Positions 42,029-49,228 of a DNA stretch of 64,000 nucleotides are shown here, piece after piece (within the stretch, counting starts at the first letter, position 1; each line of letters opens with the position of its first letter). The stretch is from positions 75,546-139,545 of the forward strand of contig CAJTMJ010000003.1 in the NCBI GenBank assembly GCA_910577335.1, written 5' to 3'. The DNA comes from an uncultured Duncaniella sp. GTDB taxonomy: Bacteria > Bacteroidota > Bacteroidia > Bacteroidales > Muribaculaceae. The notes beneath the pieces were generated by a model. It was given only the letters and a program-made list of their open reading frames with translations, was not told where the DNA came from and did not search any database. The position numbers were made by a program, and so were the translations under genes.

Positions 42029-42977
42029 GTTTTCCTCCTTTTTTTAGAGCACGGGGATGTGCGAGTTGGTAATTTTGTTTAAGTTCACGATATGTTATGT
42101 GCGTGTATACTTGCGTTGAGGCAAGTGACGCATGTCCTAACAATTGCTGTACGGAGCTTAGCGGTGCGCCATTGTTGAGCATGTCTGTGGCGCATGAGTG
42201 CCGAAGCACGTGGGGGCTGAGTTTTGTGGCGTGTACACCTCCGAGTGATAAGGTGTTATGAACCACGTTGTAAGCGAGCTTTCTATATATCGGTTCTCCG
42301 TTTTTACGGACGAAGAAACGGGCTTCATTATCGCTTACGCTTACCGCAGTAGCCTCATCGGAATCACGCAGGTTTCTATATGCCTTTATGGACTCTCCCA
42401 ACCGGGCTCCGAAAGGAATTATTCTTTCCTTATTACGTTTTCCATGCACCTTTAGTTCACCACGGGATGTGTCAACATTTATGTCAAGAAGGTCTACGAG
42501 TTCCTGACAACGCATACCTGTGGAGTAGAACATTTCAACCATTAGTCTGTCGCGCATGTCGCTGAAATCTTTGGCTGACAGAACGCTGTTGTCTGACAGG
42601 AGTTCTTCTGTCTCGCTCGGACGTATGTATACGGGGAGATTTTTAGCGGGGCGTGAGAGGATGAGCATTGAAGCCGGATTGGCTTTCAGCCCATGGTTGC
42701 GCATAAGGTAACGGAAAAATGCTCGCAGGGCTGAGGCTTTTCGTCGGATGGTGCGCGGGGTGCAGCGGTTGCGGGCAAGGTGGCCTATCCATTGGCGCAG
42801 GTCGTTGGTAGTGGTGTCCATCGGGGAGAGTCGGTCAAGCGCTGAACTTCTCGAGGCTTTATCTCCCACGGCAAATTCTGCCCACTGAGTCAGGTCGCGT
42901 CTGTAGGCGCTGACTGTAAGCGGTGAGTAGTTAAGCTCAAGCCGCAAGTAACTCAGAAATTCCTCCACGAGATTCAT
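42018..42977 (-). CDS. xerC: Tyrosine recombinase, XerC/XerD type
   Basis: 319 residues. The SAM-like N-terminal core-binding domain (VEEFLSYLRLELNYSPLTVSAYRRDL) is followed by the catalytic domain with Arg in STGMRCQELVDL, His and Arg in LSPHVLRHSCATDML, His in LLGHASLASTQ and the nucleophile Tyr in VYTHITYRELK. Length and sequence fit the housekeeping Xer recombinases that resolve chromosome dimers, and the fixed pairing with hpf supports a chromosomal rather than an element-borne role. XerC versus XerD cannot be settled here. Confidence 0.88.
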   Translation of the reverse strand: MNLVEEFLSYLRLELNYSPLTVSAYRRDLTQWAEFAVGDKASRSSALDRLSPMDTTTNDLRQWIGHLARNRCTPRTIRRKASALRAFFRYLMRNHGLKANPASMLILSRPAKNLPVYIRPSETEELLSDNSVLSAKDFSDMRDRLMVEMFYSTGMRCQELVDLLDINVDTSRGELKVHGKRNKERIIPFGARLGESIKAYRNLRDSDEATAVSVSDNEARFFVRKNGEPIYRKLAYNVVHNTLSLGGVHATKLSPHVLRHSCATDMLNNGAPLSSVQQLLGHASLASTQVYTHITYRELKQNYQLAHPRALKKGGKHGH

Positions 42978-43097
42978 AGGATGTCAGATTTGCCGGGGGA
43001 TGGAGAGCCTCCCTCATGTTTCGATAGCGAAAATACAGATAAAATTTAAAAATAGCAAGAAAAAGGAGATAAATTTCAAAAATATGTAATCATAATA

Positions 43098-43138
43098 TAT
43101 AAAAAGCCGTATATTGACTTCGCAGCAACATACGGCTT
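43098..43138 (-). terminator. Intrinsic terminator after the padR-pspC unit
   Basis: AAGCCGTAT at 43104-43112 pairs with ATACGGCTT at 43130-43138. On the minus strand it is followed by TTTATATATTATG. It lies about 180 bp past the pspC stop. Confidence 0.7.
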
Positions 43139-43141
43139 AAT

Positions 43142-43214
43142 GAACTGATTTAGACTTTTTATAAGATGTAAACTAAGGCTTAAATCTTGAAAGATAAAAA
43201 GTTTAAAACAGTTC
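43142..43214. repeat. Inverted-repeat element, copy 1
   Basis: GAACTGATTTAGACTTTTT at 43142-43160 is matched at 17 of 19 positions by the complement of AAAAAGTTTAAAACAGTTC at 43196-43214. The interior has a nested AAGAT/ATCTT pair and a TAAGGCTTAAAT stretch. A second element with the same ends and a similar TAAGG interior lies at 47747-47825. Confidence 0.65.
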
Positions 43215-43224
43215 AATGAACTGT
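43208..43224. repeat. 17-bp palindrome overlapping IR element copy 1
   Basis: ACAGTTCA and TGAACTGT surround a single central A. It shares its left half with the right arm of the inverted-repeat element, so the element carries an extra outward copy of its end motif here. Confidence 0.6.
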
Positions 43225-43314
43225 CTTTAGCGTTTTATGAATTACAGTTCAATTTATAGATGAGAAAGATAGAGGAGAGTTTTTACGTTATATGGAGTGT
43301 GTAATTCCTTTTGT

Positions 43315-44448
43315 TTATGACAATACGGGCGGAAGGAGGGATGCCGGAGCCATTGTTGAGATAGCCGACATGGCAACATCCTCACATTGGTAACCGTCCA
43401 TATTGAGAAGAATGGCTGCTGCGGCGATAAAGATCACCTCAAATATTATACCGGTGATAATTACCGGGGTAGAAATGCCTTTGATGTTGAAGAGTACTGA
43501 TACGGCTGCACGGCACAAAGCGAGGGCAGGAACGAAAACAGCCATAAGTACGAATACTGTGCCCCAGCCGTCGAGGTAAGGTAAGTCGGGGTTTATGTCA
43601 AAGGCGTCAAGGATTTCGATATTGCCATTGAAGTGGAACATGCACAGCTTGGTTATCAAAACAATGGCTAAGATTGCCACACTGAACGCTACGCAGCCTG
43701 AGAAGAATCCCAACACGGTAAGGATGCATTTGGCTATGATGGATATCACTGTGTTCAGAAAGCCGCTGAATCCGCCGGCATTGCTCGGAGGTACGGGGGC
43801 TTCCGGGGGTACGGAATTGTTGATCACTGTCTGTCCCACATTGTCAAGAGTGACAGGCTGTCCCTGCATCTCAAGTATCTGGCGAGGTGTGCGGGCTGGC
43901 GGGATTACCATCCAAGCTATAAGATATATGAGGATGCATGTCCAGACTGACACTGAGAAGAAGGGAGTAGGGAGAATGGCTATTGCTGTTACGAGAATGC
44001 GCATCACTGTCACATCCCATCCTGTGTATTGTGCCAATCCGGCTAACACGCCTCCGAAAACTTTGTGGCGAATGTCGCGATACAGTTTCTTGTGAATGGG
44101 AGGCGGGGGAGGACAACCGGCAGGACGTTGGGTGTGGGGTGGAGGTGTGCCGGCTGATTCATTGGAGTCCTCGGCGGCGAAGTCGGCTTCGTCAGAGAGC
44201 TGTTCGGGGCGACCCATTACTTCAATAACGTTGTTCACATCCTCAAGGACGATTACGTTTGCGCCTGAGAGTATGCGCTCGTCAAAAAGTTCTGAGATGC
44301 GACATTCGATGTCGCTTACGATCTCGCTTCCCTCCTGTCCGGGGAATGTAGCACGGAGCTGTGACAGGTAATCCTGAAGAAGTTTATAGGCGTCTTCGTC
44401 TATGTAGAATATTTTACCGTTAATGTTTACGGGGAAAGTCTTTTTCAT
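43315..44448 (-). CDS. PspC-domain membrane protein
   Basis: 377 residues. A soluble N-terminal part (KKTFPVNINGKIFYIDEDAYKLLQDYLSQL to CRISELFDERI) resembles an anti-sigma-like module common in Bacteroidetes PspC proteins. A Pro-rich linker follows, then the PspC domain (about 130-190: HKVFGGVLAGLAQYTGWDVTVMRILVTAIAIL). Three to four membrane spans come next (FSGCVAFSVAILAIVLITKL, VFVLMAVFVPALALCRA, VIITGIIFEVIFIAAAAILL). PspC proteins sense or protect against envelope stress. It is 11 bp downstream of a PadR regulator, forming the common padR-pspC pair. Confidence 0.88.
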   Translation of the reverse strand: MKKTFPVNINGKIFYIDEDAYKLLQDYLSQLRATFPGQEGSEIVSDIECRISELFDERILSGANVIVLEDVNNVIEVMGRPEQLSDEADFAAEDSNESAGTPPPHTQRPAGCPPPPPIHKKLYRDIRHKVFGGVLAGLAQYTGWDVTVMRILVTAIAILPTPFFSVSVWTCILIYLIAWMVIPPARTPRQILEMQGQPVTLDNVGQTVINNSVPPEAPVPPSNAGGFSGFLNTVISIIAKCILTVLGFFSGCVAFSVAILAIVLITKLCMFHFNGNIEILDAFDINPDLPYLDGWGTVFVLMAVFVPALALCRAAVSVLFNIKGISTPVIITGIIFEVIFIAAAAILLNMDGYQCEDVAMSAISTMAPASLLPPVLS

Positions 44449-44459
44449 AATAGGAAATA

Positions 44460-44828
44460 TTATTCCGTTTCGGAGTTGTTAGTTGATTCGGTGAGTGAGT
44501 TGTTTTCGGAGAGAAGGAGATATACTGAACGGGCTATTTCATTCCAAGACTCTTGGAGCTGTTCGAGAAATTGTAGTCCGAGGGAGGTGATGGAGTAGTA
44601 TTTCCTTGGTGGACCTTGGGTTGATTCTTCCCAGCGGTAAGCCAGCAACCCGTCGTTTTTCAGTCGGGTCAGGAGGGGATACAAGGTCCCCTCCATAACA
44701 ATCAGATGAGCCTCTTTCAGGCGTGTTATCATCTCTGAGGCGTAGGCATCGCCACGCTTTAGAAGAAGCAGCACGCAGAATTCGAGCATCCCTTTGCGCA
44801 TCTGTGATTTTAGATTGTCTATGTTCAT
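44460..44828 (-). CDS. PadR-family transcriptional regulator
   Basis: 122 residues from ATG 44828 (MNIDNLKSQMRKGMLEF). A winged helix is seen: LLLLKRGDAYASEMITRLKEAHLIVMEGTLYPLLTRLKNDGLL followed by the wing YRWEESTQGPPRKYYSIT, then a dimerisation helix. An in-frame ATG at 44885 lies only 5 bp from the -7 element, which makes the downstream ATG the better start. PadR proteins usually repress their own operon; the promoter here carries two AGTACTAT repeats over the -33 region. The target operon includes the PspC membrane protein. Confidence 0.9.
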   Translation of the reverse strand: MNIDNLKSQMRKGMLEFCVLLLLKRGDAYASEMITRLKEAHLIVMEGTLYPLLTRLKNDGLLAYRWEESTQGPPRKYYSITSLGLQFLEQLQESWNEIARSVYLLLSENNSLTESTNNSETE

Positions 44829-44889
44829 GATGTCGTCGGTGGATGGAGAAAATTTTGAGTTGGCTGTGTGGTTGAATCCATCCACGATG

Positions 44890-44933
44890 CAAAGGTATGT
44901 GTAATCATAGTACTATGCAATACCAAGTACTAT
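44890..44933 (-). promoter_or_regulatory. padR-pspC promoter with candidate PadR operator
   Basis: On the minus strand TTG (44918-44920), a 20-bp spacer and TACCTTTG (44890-44897). The sequence AGTACTAT occurs at 44909-44916, in the spacer, and again at 44926-44933, just upstream of the -33 element, 17 bp apart. The first lies in a 10-bp palindrome (ATAGTACTAT). This is a plausible autorepression site. Confidence 0.6.
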
Positions 44934-45070
44934 AATTTAACAAAAATTAAATATTGGAGGATTGAGGGTATATTATGCTATCTGGAATAAGAATCGATTA
45001 AGATAAATGAGTTATGTCGTATAAGATTTTATAAATTAAGAATATAGGTCTTGTTAAAGGGTATAAATAA

Positions 45071-45109
45071 TGAGAGTGTACCAAACATTTTAAGTTTGAT
45101 ACACTCTCA
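45071..45109 (-). terminator. Hairpin terminator after argC
   Basis: TGAGAGTGTA(c)CAAAC (45071-45086) pairs with GTTTG(a)TACACTCTCA (45094-45109), opposed single-base bulges, ATTTTAA loop. The U-tract on the minus strand is weak (TTATTTATA). Confidence 0.7.
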
Positions 45110-45131
45110 AAAGTCTTATTCTGCCGTGTTG

Positions 45132-46103
45132 TTAGAATGCTACGGGTTTCATGGTCAGACCTGTGGTCTCCTGAAGCCCGAAGAGGAGGTTCATGGTGTG
45201 GACAGCGTTGCCTGCACCACCTTTGAGAAGATTGTCGATTACGGCGGTGATCATAAGTTTGCCATCGATCTTGTCGAGATGGATTATGCACTTGTTAGTG
45301 TTGACCACATCTTTTAAATCGGGTATCTTGGATGTGATAAATGTGAAATTATGGTCATCGAAGTAATCGTGGTAGATTTTTATTATCTCAGGCAGCTCAA
45401 GAGGGCAGTCAAGGTAACTTACCGCCATTATGCCACGAGAGAACGGACCACGGATAGGAACCATGAGAAGTTTTGAGTTGAAACTCTGCTGCATGGTGTG
45501 GAGAGTCTGCATGATTTCAGGGAGTTGCTGGTGGGCAAATGGGCGATAGACCACAAGATTGTCGTTTCGGCGGGAATAGTGGGATGAGGGACGCAGTTCG
45601 CCGCCATCACTTGTGCTTCCTGTGATGATAGTGGTGTGGATGTCGCTGTTGAGCAACATGTTTTTTGCCAAAGGTAACAGTGAAAGTTCCACAACCATGG
45701 CTAAACACCCCGGGTTTGCCACATGAAGTGCACCGCGCACCATCGGTTTGCGGTTAAGCTCCGACAATCCGTAAACAAAGTCATGTGACTCATCCTCCAA
45801 TCGGAAGTCACGGGCAAGGTCTATGATTTTTAAGTCTTCGGGAATTTCATTCTGGGCGAGAAATTCCTTGGTCTTGCCGGCGGGACGGCAGCAGAAGAGC
45901 ACATCGATTGAATTCAGATCGTATGTGCTTGAAAAATTCATGTCAATCTCTCCGTGCAATCCCTGATGCACGTCCACGATGCGCTGTCCGCCAACGGTGC
46001 GTGAATGAACCCATTTTATCTCTACATCAGGGTGATTGATGAGTATTCTCACCAATTCACCTGCTGCGTATCCTGAACCTCCAATAATTCCTACTTTAAT
46101 CAT
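45132..46103 (-). CDS. argC: N-acetyl-gamma-glutamyl-phosphate reductase
   Basis: 323 residues. Rossmann motif GIIGGSGYAAGELVRIL at the N-terminus, IDLARDFRL, and the active-site Cys in HVANPGCLAM (about Cys133). It makes N-acetylglutamate semialdehyde (N-succinyl in some Bacteroidetes) in arginine synthesis. No other arg gene is in the window. It starts 9 bp after gltX and shares its transcript, joining glutamate use for tRNA charging and for arginine. Confidence 0.95.
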   Translation of the reverse strand: MIKVGIIGGSGYAAGELVRILINHPDVEIKWVHSRTVGGQRIVDVHQGLHGEIDMNFSSTYDLNSIDVLFCCRPAGKTKEFLAQNEIPEDLKIIDLARDFRLEDESHDFVYGLSELNRKPMVRGALHVANPGCLAMVVELSLLPLAKNMLLNSDIHTTIITGSTSDGGELRPSSHYSRRNDNLVVYRPFAHQQLPEIMQTLHTMQQSFNSKLLMVPIRGPFSRGIMAVSYLDCPLELPEIIKIYHDYFDDHNFTFITSKIPDLKDVVNTNKCIIHLDKIDGKLMITAVIDNLLKGGAGNAVHTMNLLFGLQETTGLTMKPVAF

Positions 46104-46112
46104 ACGTCAAGG

Positions 46113-47639
46113 TCAAGCTTTGATTGTTTCAATACCTTTTTCAATACGGCGTATGGTCTCTTCTTTGCCCAATAATTCTGTTATGTCGAATATGTGCGGA
46201 CCCTTACATTCACCCACGAGGGTGAGGCGGAATGCGTTCATGACATTGCCGAGATGGTACTCTTTTCCGGCAACCCAGTCAAGCACTATAGGTTCGGCTG
46301 CAGCGGAGCTGAAATCAGGAATAGCTTTCAGCACCTCTATCAGTTGTGTGAGAATCTCAGGGGTGTCCTCTTTCCAGCGTTTTTTGATATCCTTCTCGGC
46401 ATATTCAGCGGGCGCTTGGAAGAAGAATTTAGCCTGATCCCAGAGGTCGGCTACGAAATTGATGCGTCCTTTCACCAACCCTACAACACGTGCAACGTAT
46501 TCATCTGAGAAGTCATTGTTGTTGACCCCGTGGGCTTCAAGTATCGGGCGGAACAGGCGTGCAAGTTCTTCATCGGAGGTCATCTGAAGATATTCATGGT
46601 TGAACCAACGACCCTTGTCGTATGCGAACTTGGCTCCGGAGCGTGAACAGTGATCGAACGAGAATTTTTCGATAAGCTCGTCCATGTTCATTATCTCAGT
46701 GTCATCACCGGGGTTCCATCCGAGAAGTGCGAGGAAGTTTATGACTGCTTCCGGGAGATAGCCTGACTCACGGTAGCCGGTGGAAATAGCGCCGGATGCA
46801 GGGTCGTGCCATTCGAGAGGAAATACCGGGAAACCGAGACGGTCGCCGTCGCGCTTGGATAGTTTTCCTTTGCCGTCTGGTTTTAAGAGTAGCGGAAGAT
46901 GTACAAACTGGGGCTGAGTGTCTTTCCATCCGAAAGCCTCATACAAGAGCACGTGGAGCGGAGCGGATGGGAGCCATTCCTCACCACGTATCACGTGTGA
47001 CACTTCCATGAGATGGTCGTCCACGATGTTTGCGAGGTGGTATGTGGGGAGGTCGTCTGCGCTTTTATACAGCACCTTGTCGTCAAGGATTGAGGAATTG
47101 ATGGTTACTTTTCCTCTGAGAAGGTCATCGACCACCACGTCACGTCCCGGTTCGATGAGGAAACGTACCACGTAGGGCGTTCCTTCGTCTATAAGGCGTT
47201 TAACTTCCTCAGCCGGCAAGGATAGGGAGTTGCGCATGTTTCCTCGTGTCGAGGCATCGTACTGGAAATTAGGTGTTGCGTTACGGGCAGCCTCAAGTTC
47301 TTCGGGGGTGTCGAAGGCTATATATGCTTTGCCGTTGTCGAGAAGCATTTTGACATGTTCACGGTATATGTCACGGCGTTCGCTCTGTTTGTAGGGACCG
47401 TAATTGCCCCCTTCACGCACGCCTTCATCTATTTTTATACCAAGCCATGCGAGAGCTTCATTGATGTAATCCTCAGCGCCGGGCACAAAGCGATGAGAGT
47501 CTGTGTCCTCGATACGGAGAATCATGTCACCGCCGTTACGGCGGGCGAAAAGATAATTATAAAGAGCGGTGCGTACGCCGCCGATATGTAGAGGCCCGGT
47601 AGGGGAGGGGGCGAATCTCACTCTTACTTTGCGATCCAT
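46113..47639 (-). CDS. gltX: Glutamyl-tRNA synthetase
   Basis: 508 residues from ATG 47639 ([15 protein letters not shown]). The HIGH-type motif is [12 protein letters not shown], and KLSKR ([14 protein letters not shown]) is the KMSKS equivalent. The C-terminal anticodon-binding region is helical ([19 protein letters not shown]). It charges tRNA-Glu. An in-frame ATG at 47672 lies inside the -7 element and is rejected. Confidence 0.97.
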   Translation of the reverse strand: MDRKVRVRFAPSPTGPLHIGGVRTALYNYLFARRNGGDMILRIEDTDSHRFVPGAEDYINEALAWLGIKIDEGVREGGNYGPYKQSERRDIYREHVKMLLDNGKAYIAFDTPEELEAARNATPNFQYDASTRGNMRNSLSLPAEEVKRLIDEGTPYVVRFLIEPGRDVVVDDLLRGKVTINSSILDDKVLYKSADDLPTYHLANIVDDHLMEVSHVIRGEEWLPSAPLHVLLYEAFGWKDTQPQFVHLPLLLKPDGKGKLSKRDGDRLGFPVFPLEWHDPASGAISTGYRESGYLPEAVINFLALLGWNPGDDTEIMNMDELIEKFSFDHCSRSGAKFAYDKGRWFNHEYLQMTSDEELARLFRPILEAHGVNNNDFSDEYVARVVGLVKGRINFVADLWDQAKFFFQAPAEYAEKDIKKRWKEDTPEILTQLIEVLKAIPDFSSAAAEPIVLDWVAGKEYHLGNVMNAFRLTLVGECKGPHIFDITELLGKEETIRRIEKGIETIKA

Positions 47640-47669
47640 GTAAATATATACGTTATAGTAAATTTGCCA

Positions 47670-47699
47670 CAAAGTTAAATAAATCTATCGGGATAACAA
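47670..47699 (-). promoter_or_regulatory. Promoter of gltX-argC
   Basis: On the minus strand TTTG (47697-47700), a 19-bp spacer and TAACTTTG (47670-47677), 31 bp upstream of ATG 47639. Confidence 0.8.
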
Positions 47700-47746
47700 A
47701 ACGTTCAGGCGGCTCTTTGGGGCAAGAGTGTATTTAGGTTGATATA

Positions 47747-47825
47747 GGACTGATTTAAACTGTTAAATTAAGGTTGAAATTTACATCATTTTCAAATCTA
47801 AAAAAATAAAAGTTTAAATCAGTTC
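47747..47825. repeat. Inverted-repeat element, copy 2
   Basis: GGACTGATTTAAACT at 47747-47761 is matched at 14 of 15 positions by the complement of AGTTTAAATCAGTTC at 47811-47825. The interior contains ATTAAGGTTGAAATTT, similar to the interior of the copy at 43142-43214. It lies between the divergent gltX and rex promoters, its right end 7 bp from the rex -33 element. Confidence 0.65.
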
Positions 47826-47831
47826 ATAATT

Positions 47832-47861
47832 TTGGTAATAAGCGGAAATGTTGTAAATTTG
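47832..47861 (+). promoter_or_regulatory. Promoter of rex
   Basis: TTG at 47832-47834, a 19-bp spacer and TAAATTTG at 47854-47861. The in-frame GTG at 47861 is part of the promoter, so ATG 47897 is the start. Confidence 0.78.
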
Positions 47862-47896
47862 TGACGCTCTTAAATCGACAGAAACAGAACAAAATT

Positions 47897-48529
47897 ATGG
47901 AAGATAACGCCCTCTATGTGCCGGAACCGGCAATCAGGCGCTTGCCATGGTATCTGGCATGTGTCTCAAGGCTTCGCGCCCAAGGGGTGGAATATGTCTC
48001 CTCCACAGTCATATCTCATCAGATTAATGTGGATTCTTCGCAGATAGCCAAAGATCTTTCATACCTTAATATAAAAGGTAAGACCCGTATAGGCTACGAA
48101 GTTAAAGAGCTGGAGCGGGGATTGCTTGACTTTCTCGGCTTCCATCAGGTACATAACGCCGTGATGATGGGTGTGGGTAGCCTTGGCTCGGCATTGATAG
48201 CCGACTCCGGTCTGTCGCGTTACGGACTGAATATAGTGGCAGGTTTCGATGTCAACCCGGCGTTGGTCGGAACCGAGATAGGTGGTAAGCCTATATATGA
48301 TCTTTCTGAACTGTCGTGGCGACGCAAGCAGTTGAATGCTGAAATAGCAGTCATAGCGGTGCCGGTAGAAAGAGCTGCGGAAGTTGCCGAGCTGTGTGTG
48401 GCTTCAGGCATTAAGGCATTGTGGAATTTCACACCATTCCGAATCAAGACTTCACCAGATATCACGATACAGAACACATCGATATATGCGCATCTCGCAG
48501 TGATGTATAATCGCATGAACACAAAATGA
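47897..48529 (+). CDS. rex: Redox-sensing transcriptional repressor Rex
   Basis: 210 residues. Winged-helix N-terminus (PEPAIRRLPWYLACVSRLRAQGVEYVSSTVISHQINVDSSQIAKDLSYL) and an NAD(H)-binding Rossmann fold with GVGSLGSALIADSG and AGFDVNP, ending in a domain-swap helix. Rex senses the NADH/NAD+ ratio and represses fermentation and respiration genes when NADH is low. I did not find a convincing Rex palindrome at its own promoter. It overlaps the next gene by 4 bp (ATGA). Confidence 0.95.
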   Translation: MEDNALYVPEPAIRRLPWYLACVSRLRAQGVEYVSSTVISHQINVDSSQIAKDLSYLNIKGKTRIGYEVKELERGLLDFLGFHQVHNAVMMGVGSLGSALIADSGLSRYGLNIVAGFDVNPALVGTEIGGKPIYDLSELSWRRKQLNAEIAVIAVPVERAAEVAELCVASGIKALWNFTPFRIKTSPDITIQNTSIYAHLAVMYNRMNTK

Positions 48530-49065
48530 AGATTATAAATTTGCGTTCTAACCATCCGGTATTAGATATTGAAATTCATCCCGACTCGACAGTGGTGATG
48601 TCGGGACGTCCTCTTTTTCTTCCCGAGGATGGGAAAGAAATGATAGCCGAGGGACATATTGCAGTGAGGATAAGCCGGCTTGGTAAAAATATATCAGAGA
48701 AATTCGCATCACGTTACTATGATGCCGTCACGGTAATGCTCAGGATCATTCCTGCCGATGGTGTGCCTGAAGGTATGGAAGGCGTGTACTCGGCTATGGA
48801 TGCGTCGTCGGTGATGGGTGTATGGCATGAATGCGAGTTGATAGCGGCTCCCTTCAAAGTTACTCTTGACGGCAAATGTTTTGAATTCGCCCCTCTCTCT
48901 AAGGATATAGACGCGTTGATTCATGAGATCAGCCGATATATGACTTTAAAGATTGGGGATGTACTTATGTTGCCGCCTTTTGCCAAGACATCACCGCTTA
49001 AAGCATCCACGCACCTGACTTCCTCCCTGAATGAGGTAGAGGCTATTGATGTTAAGATAGTGTGA
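48526..49065 (+). CDS. FAH-like domain protein of unknown function
   Basis: 179 residues, soluble. The end of the protein (ALIHEISRYMTLKIGDVLMLPPF) resembles the fumarylacetoacetate-hydrolase family's SKYxTLKxGDxI element, and the overall length and strand pattern fit a single, shortened FAH domain. The metal-binding Glu residues of that family are not obvious, so a catalytic role is doubtful. ATGA overlap with rex indicates coupled translation and hints at a role tied to redox control, but the function is unknown. Confidence 0.7.
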   Translation: MKIINLRSNHPVLDIEIHPDSTVVMSGRPLFLPEDGKEMIAEGHIAVRISRLGKNISEKFASRYYDAVTVMLRIIPADGVPEGMEGVYSAMDASSVMGVWHECELIAAPFKVTLDGKCFEFAPLSKDIDALIHEISRYMTLKIGDVLMLPPFAKTSPLKASTHLTSSLNEVEAIDVKIV

Positions 49066-49228
49066 TTTGACTGTGAATAAAAGTTAATATTGTGAATTTT
49101 CCGGGAATTTTACAGTTTTCTTAAAAATTATCCTTAAATTAGCACACTAAATCTCTATACCGATCCCTACACCCTATATTAGCCATGCTATTTGGGTGGA
49201 AATTTATTTATCACATTAATTATCTGTT

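Larger units (their letters stand above)
42978..43314. other. Gap between xerC and the PspC gene, with terminator and repeats
   Basis: 337 bp without a gene. From left to right it holds the xerC upstream region, a terminator for the pspC unit (43098-43138), a 73-bp inverted-repeat element (43142-43214), a 17-bp palindrome (43208-43224) and one more CAGTTCAA motif (43245-43252). No rpsU or other small gene is visible. Confidence 0.7.

Noticed and set aside
42018..42977. Integrase of a mobile element
   Set aside because: Length, N-terminal domain and coupling to hpf fit housekeeping Xer recombinases; no tRNA, att repeat or cargo adjoins it.
47861..47896. GTG start for rex at 47861
   Set aside because: It is the last base of a consensus -7 element, so it cannot be in the mRNA leader.
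47740..47896. A Rex-binding palindrome at the rex promoter
   Set aside because: TGTTAAATTAA and TTGTAAATTTGTGA were examined but neither has the inverted TTGTxAA-TTxACAA symmetry.
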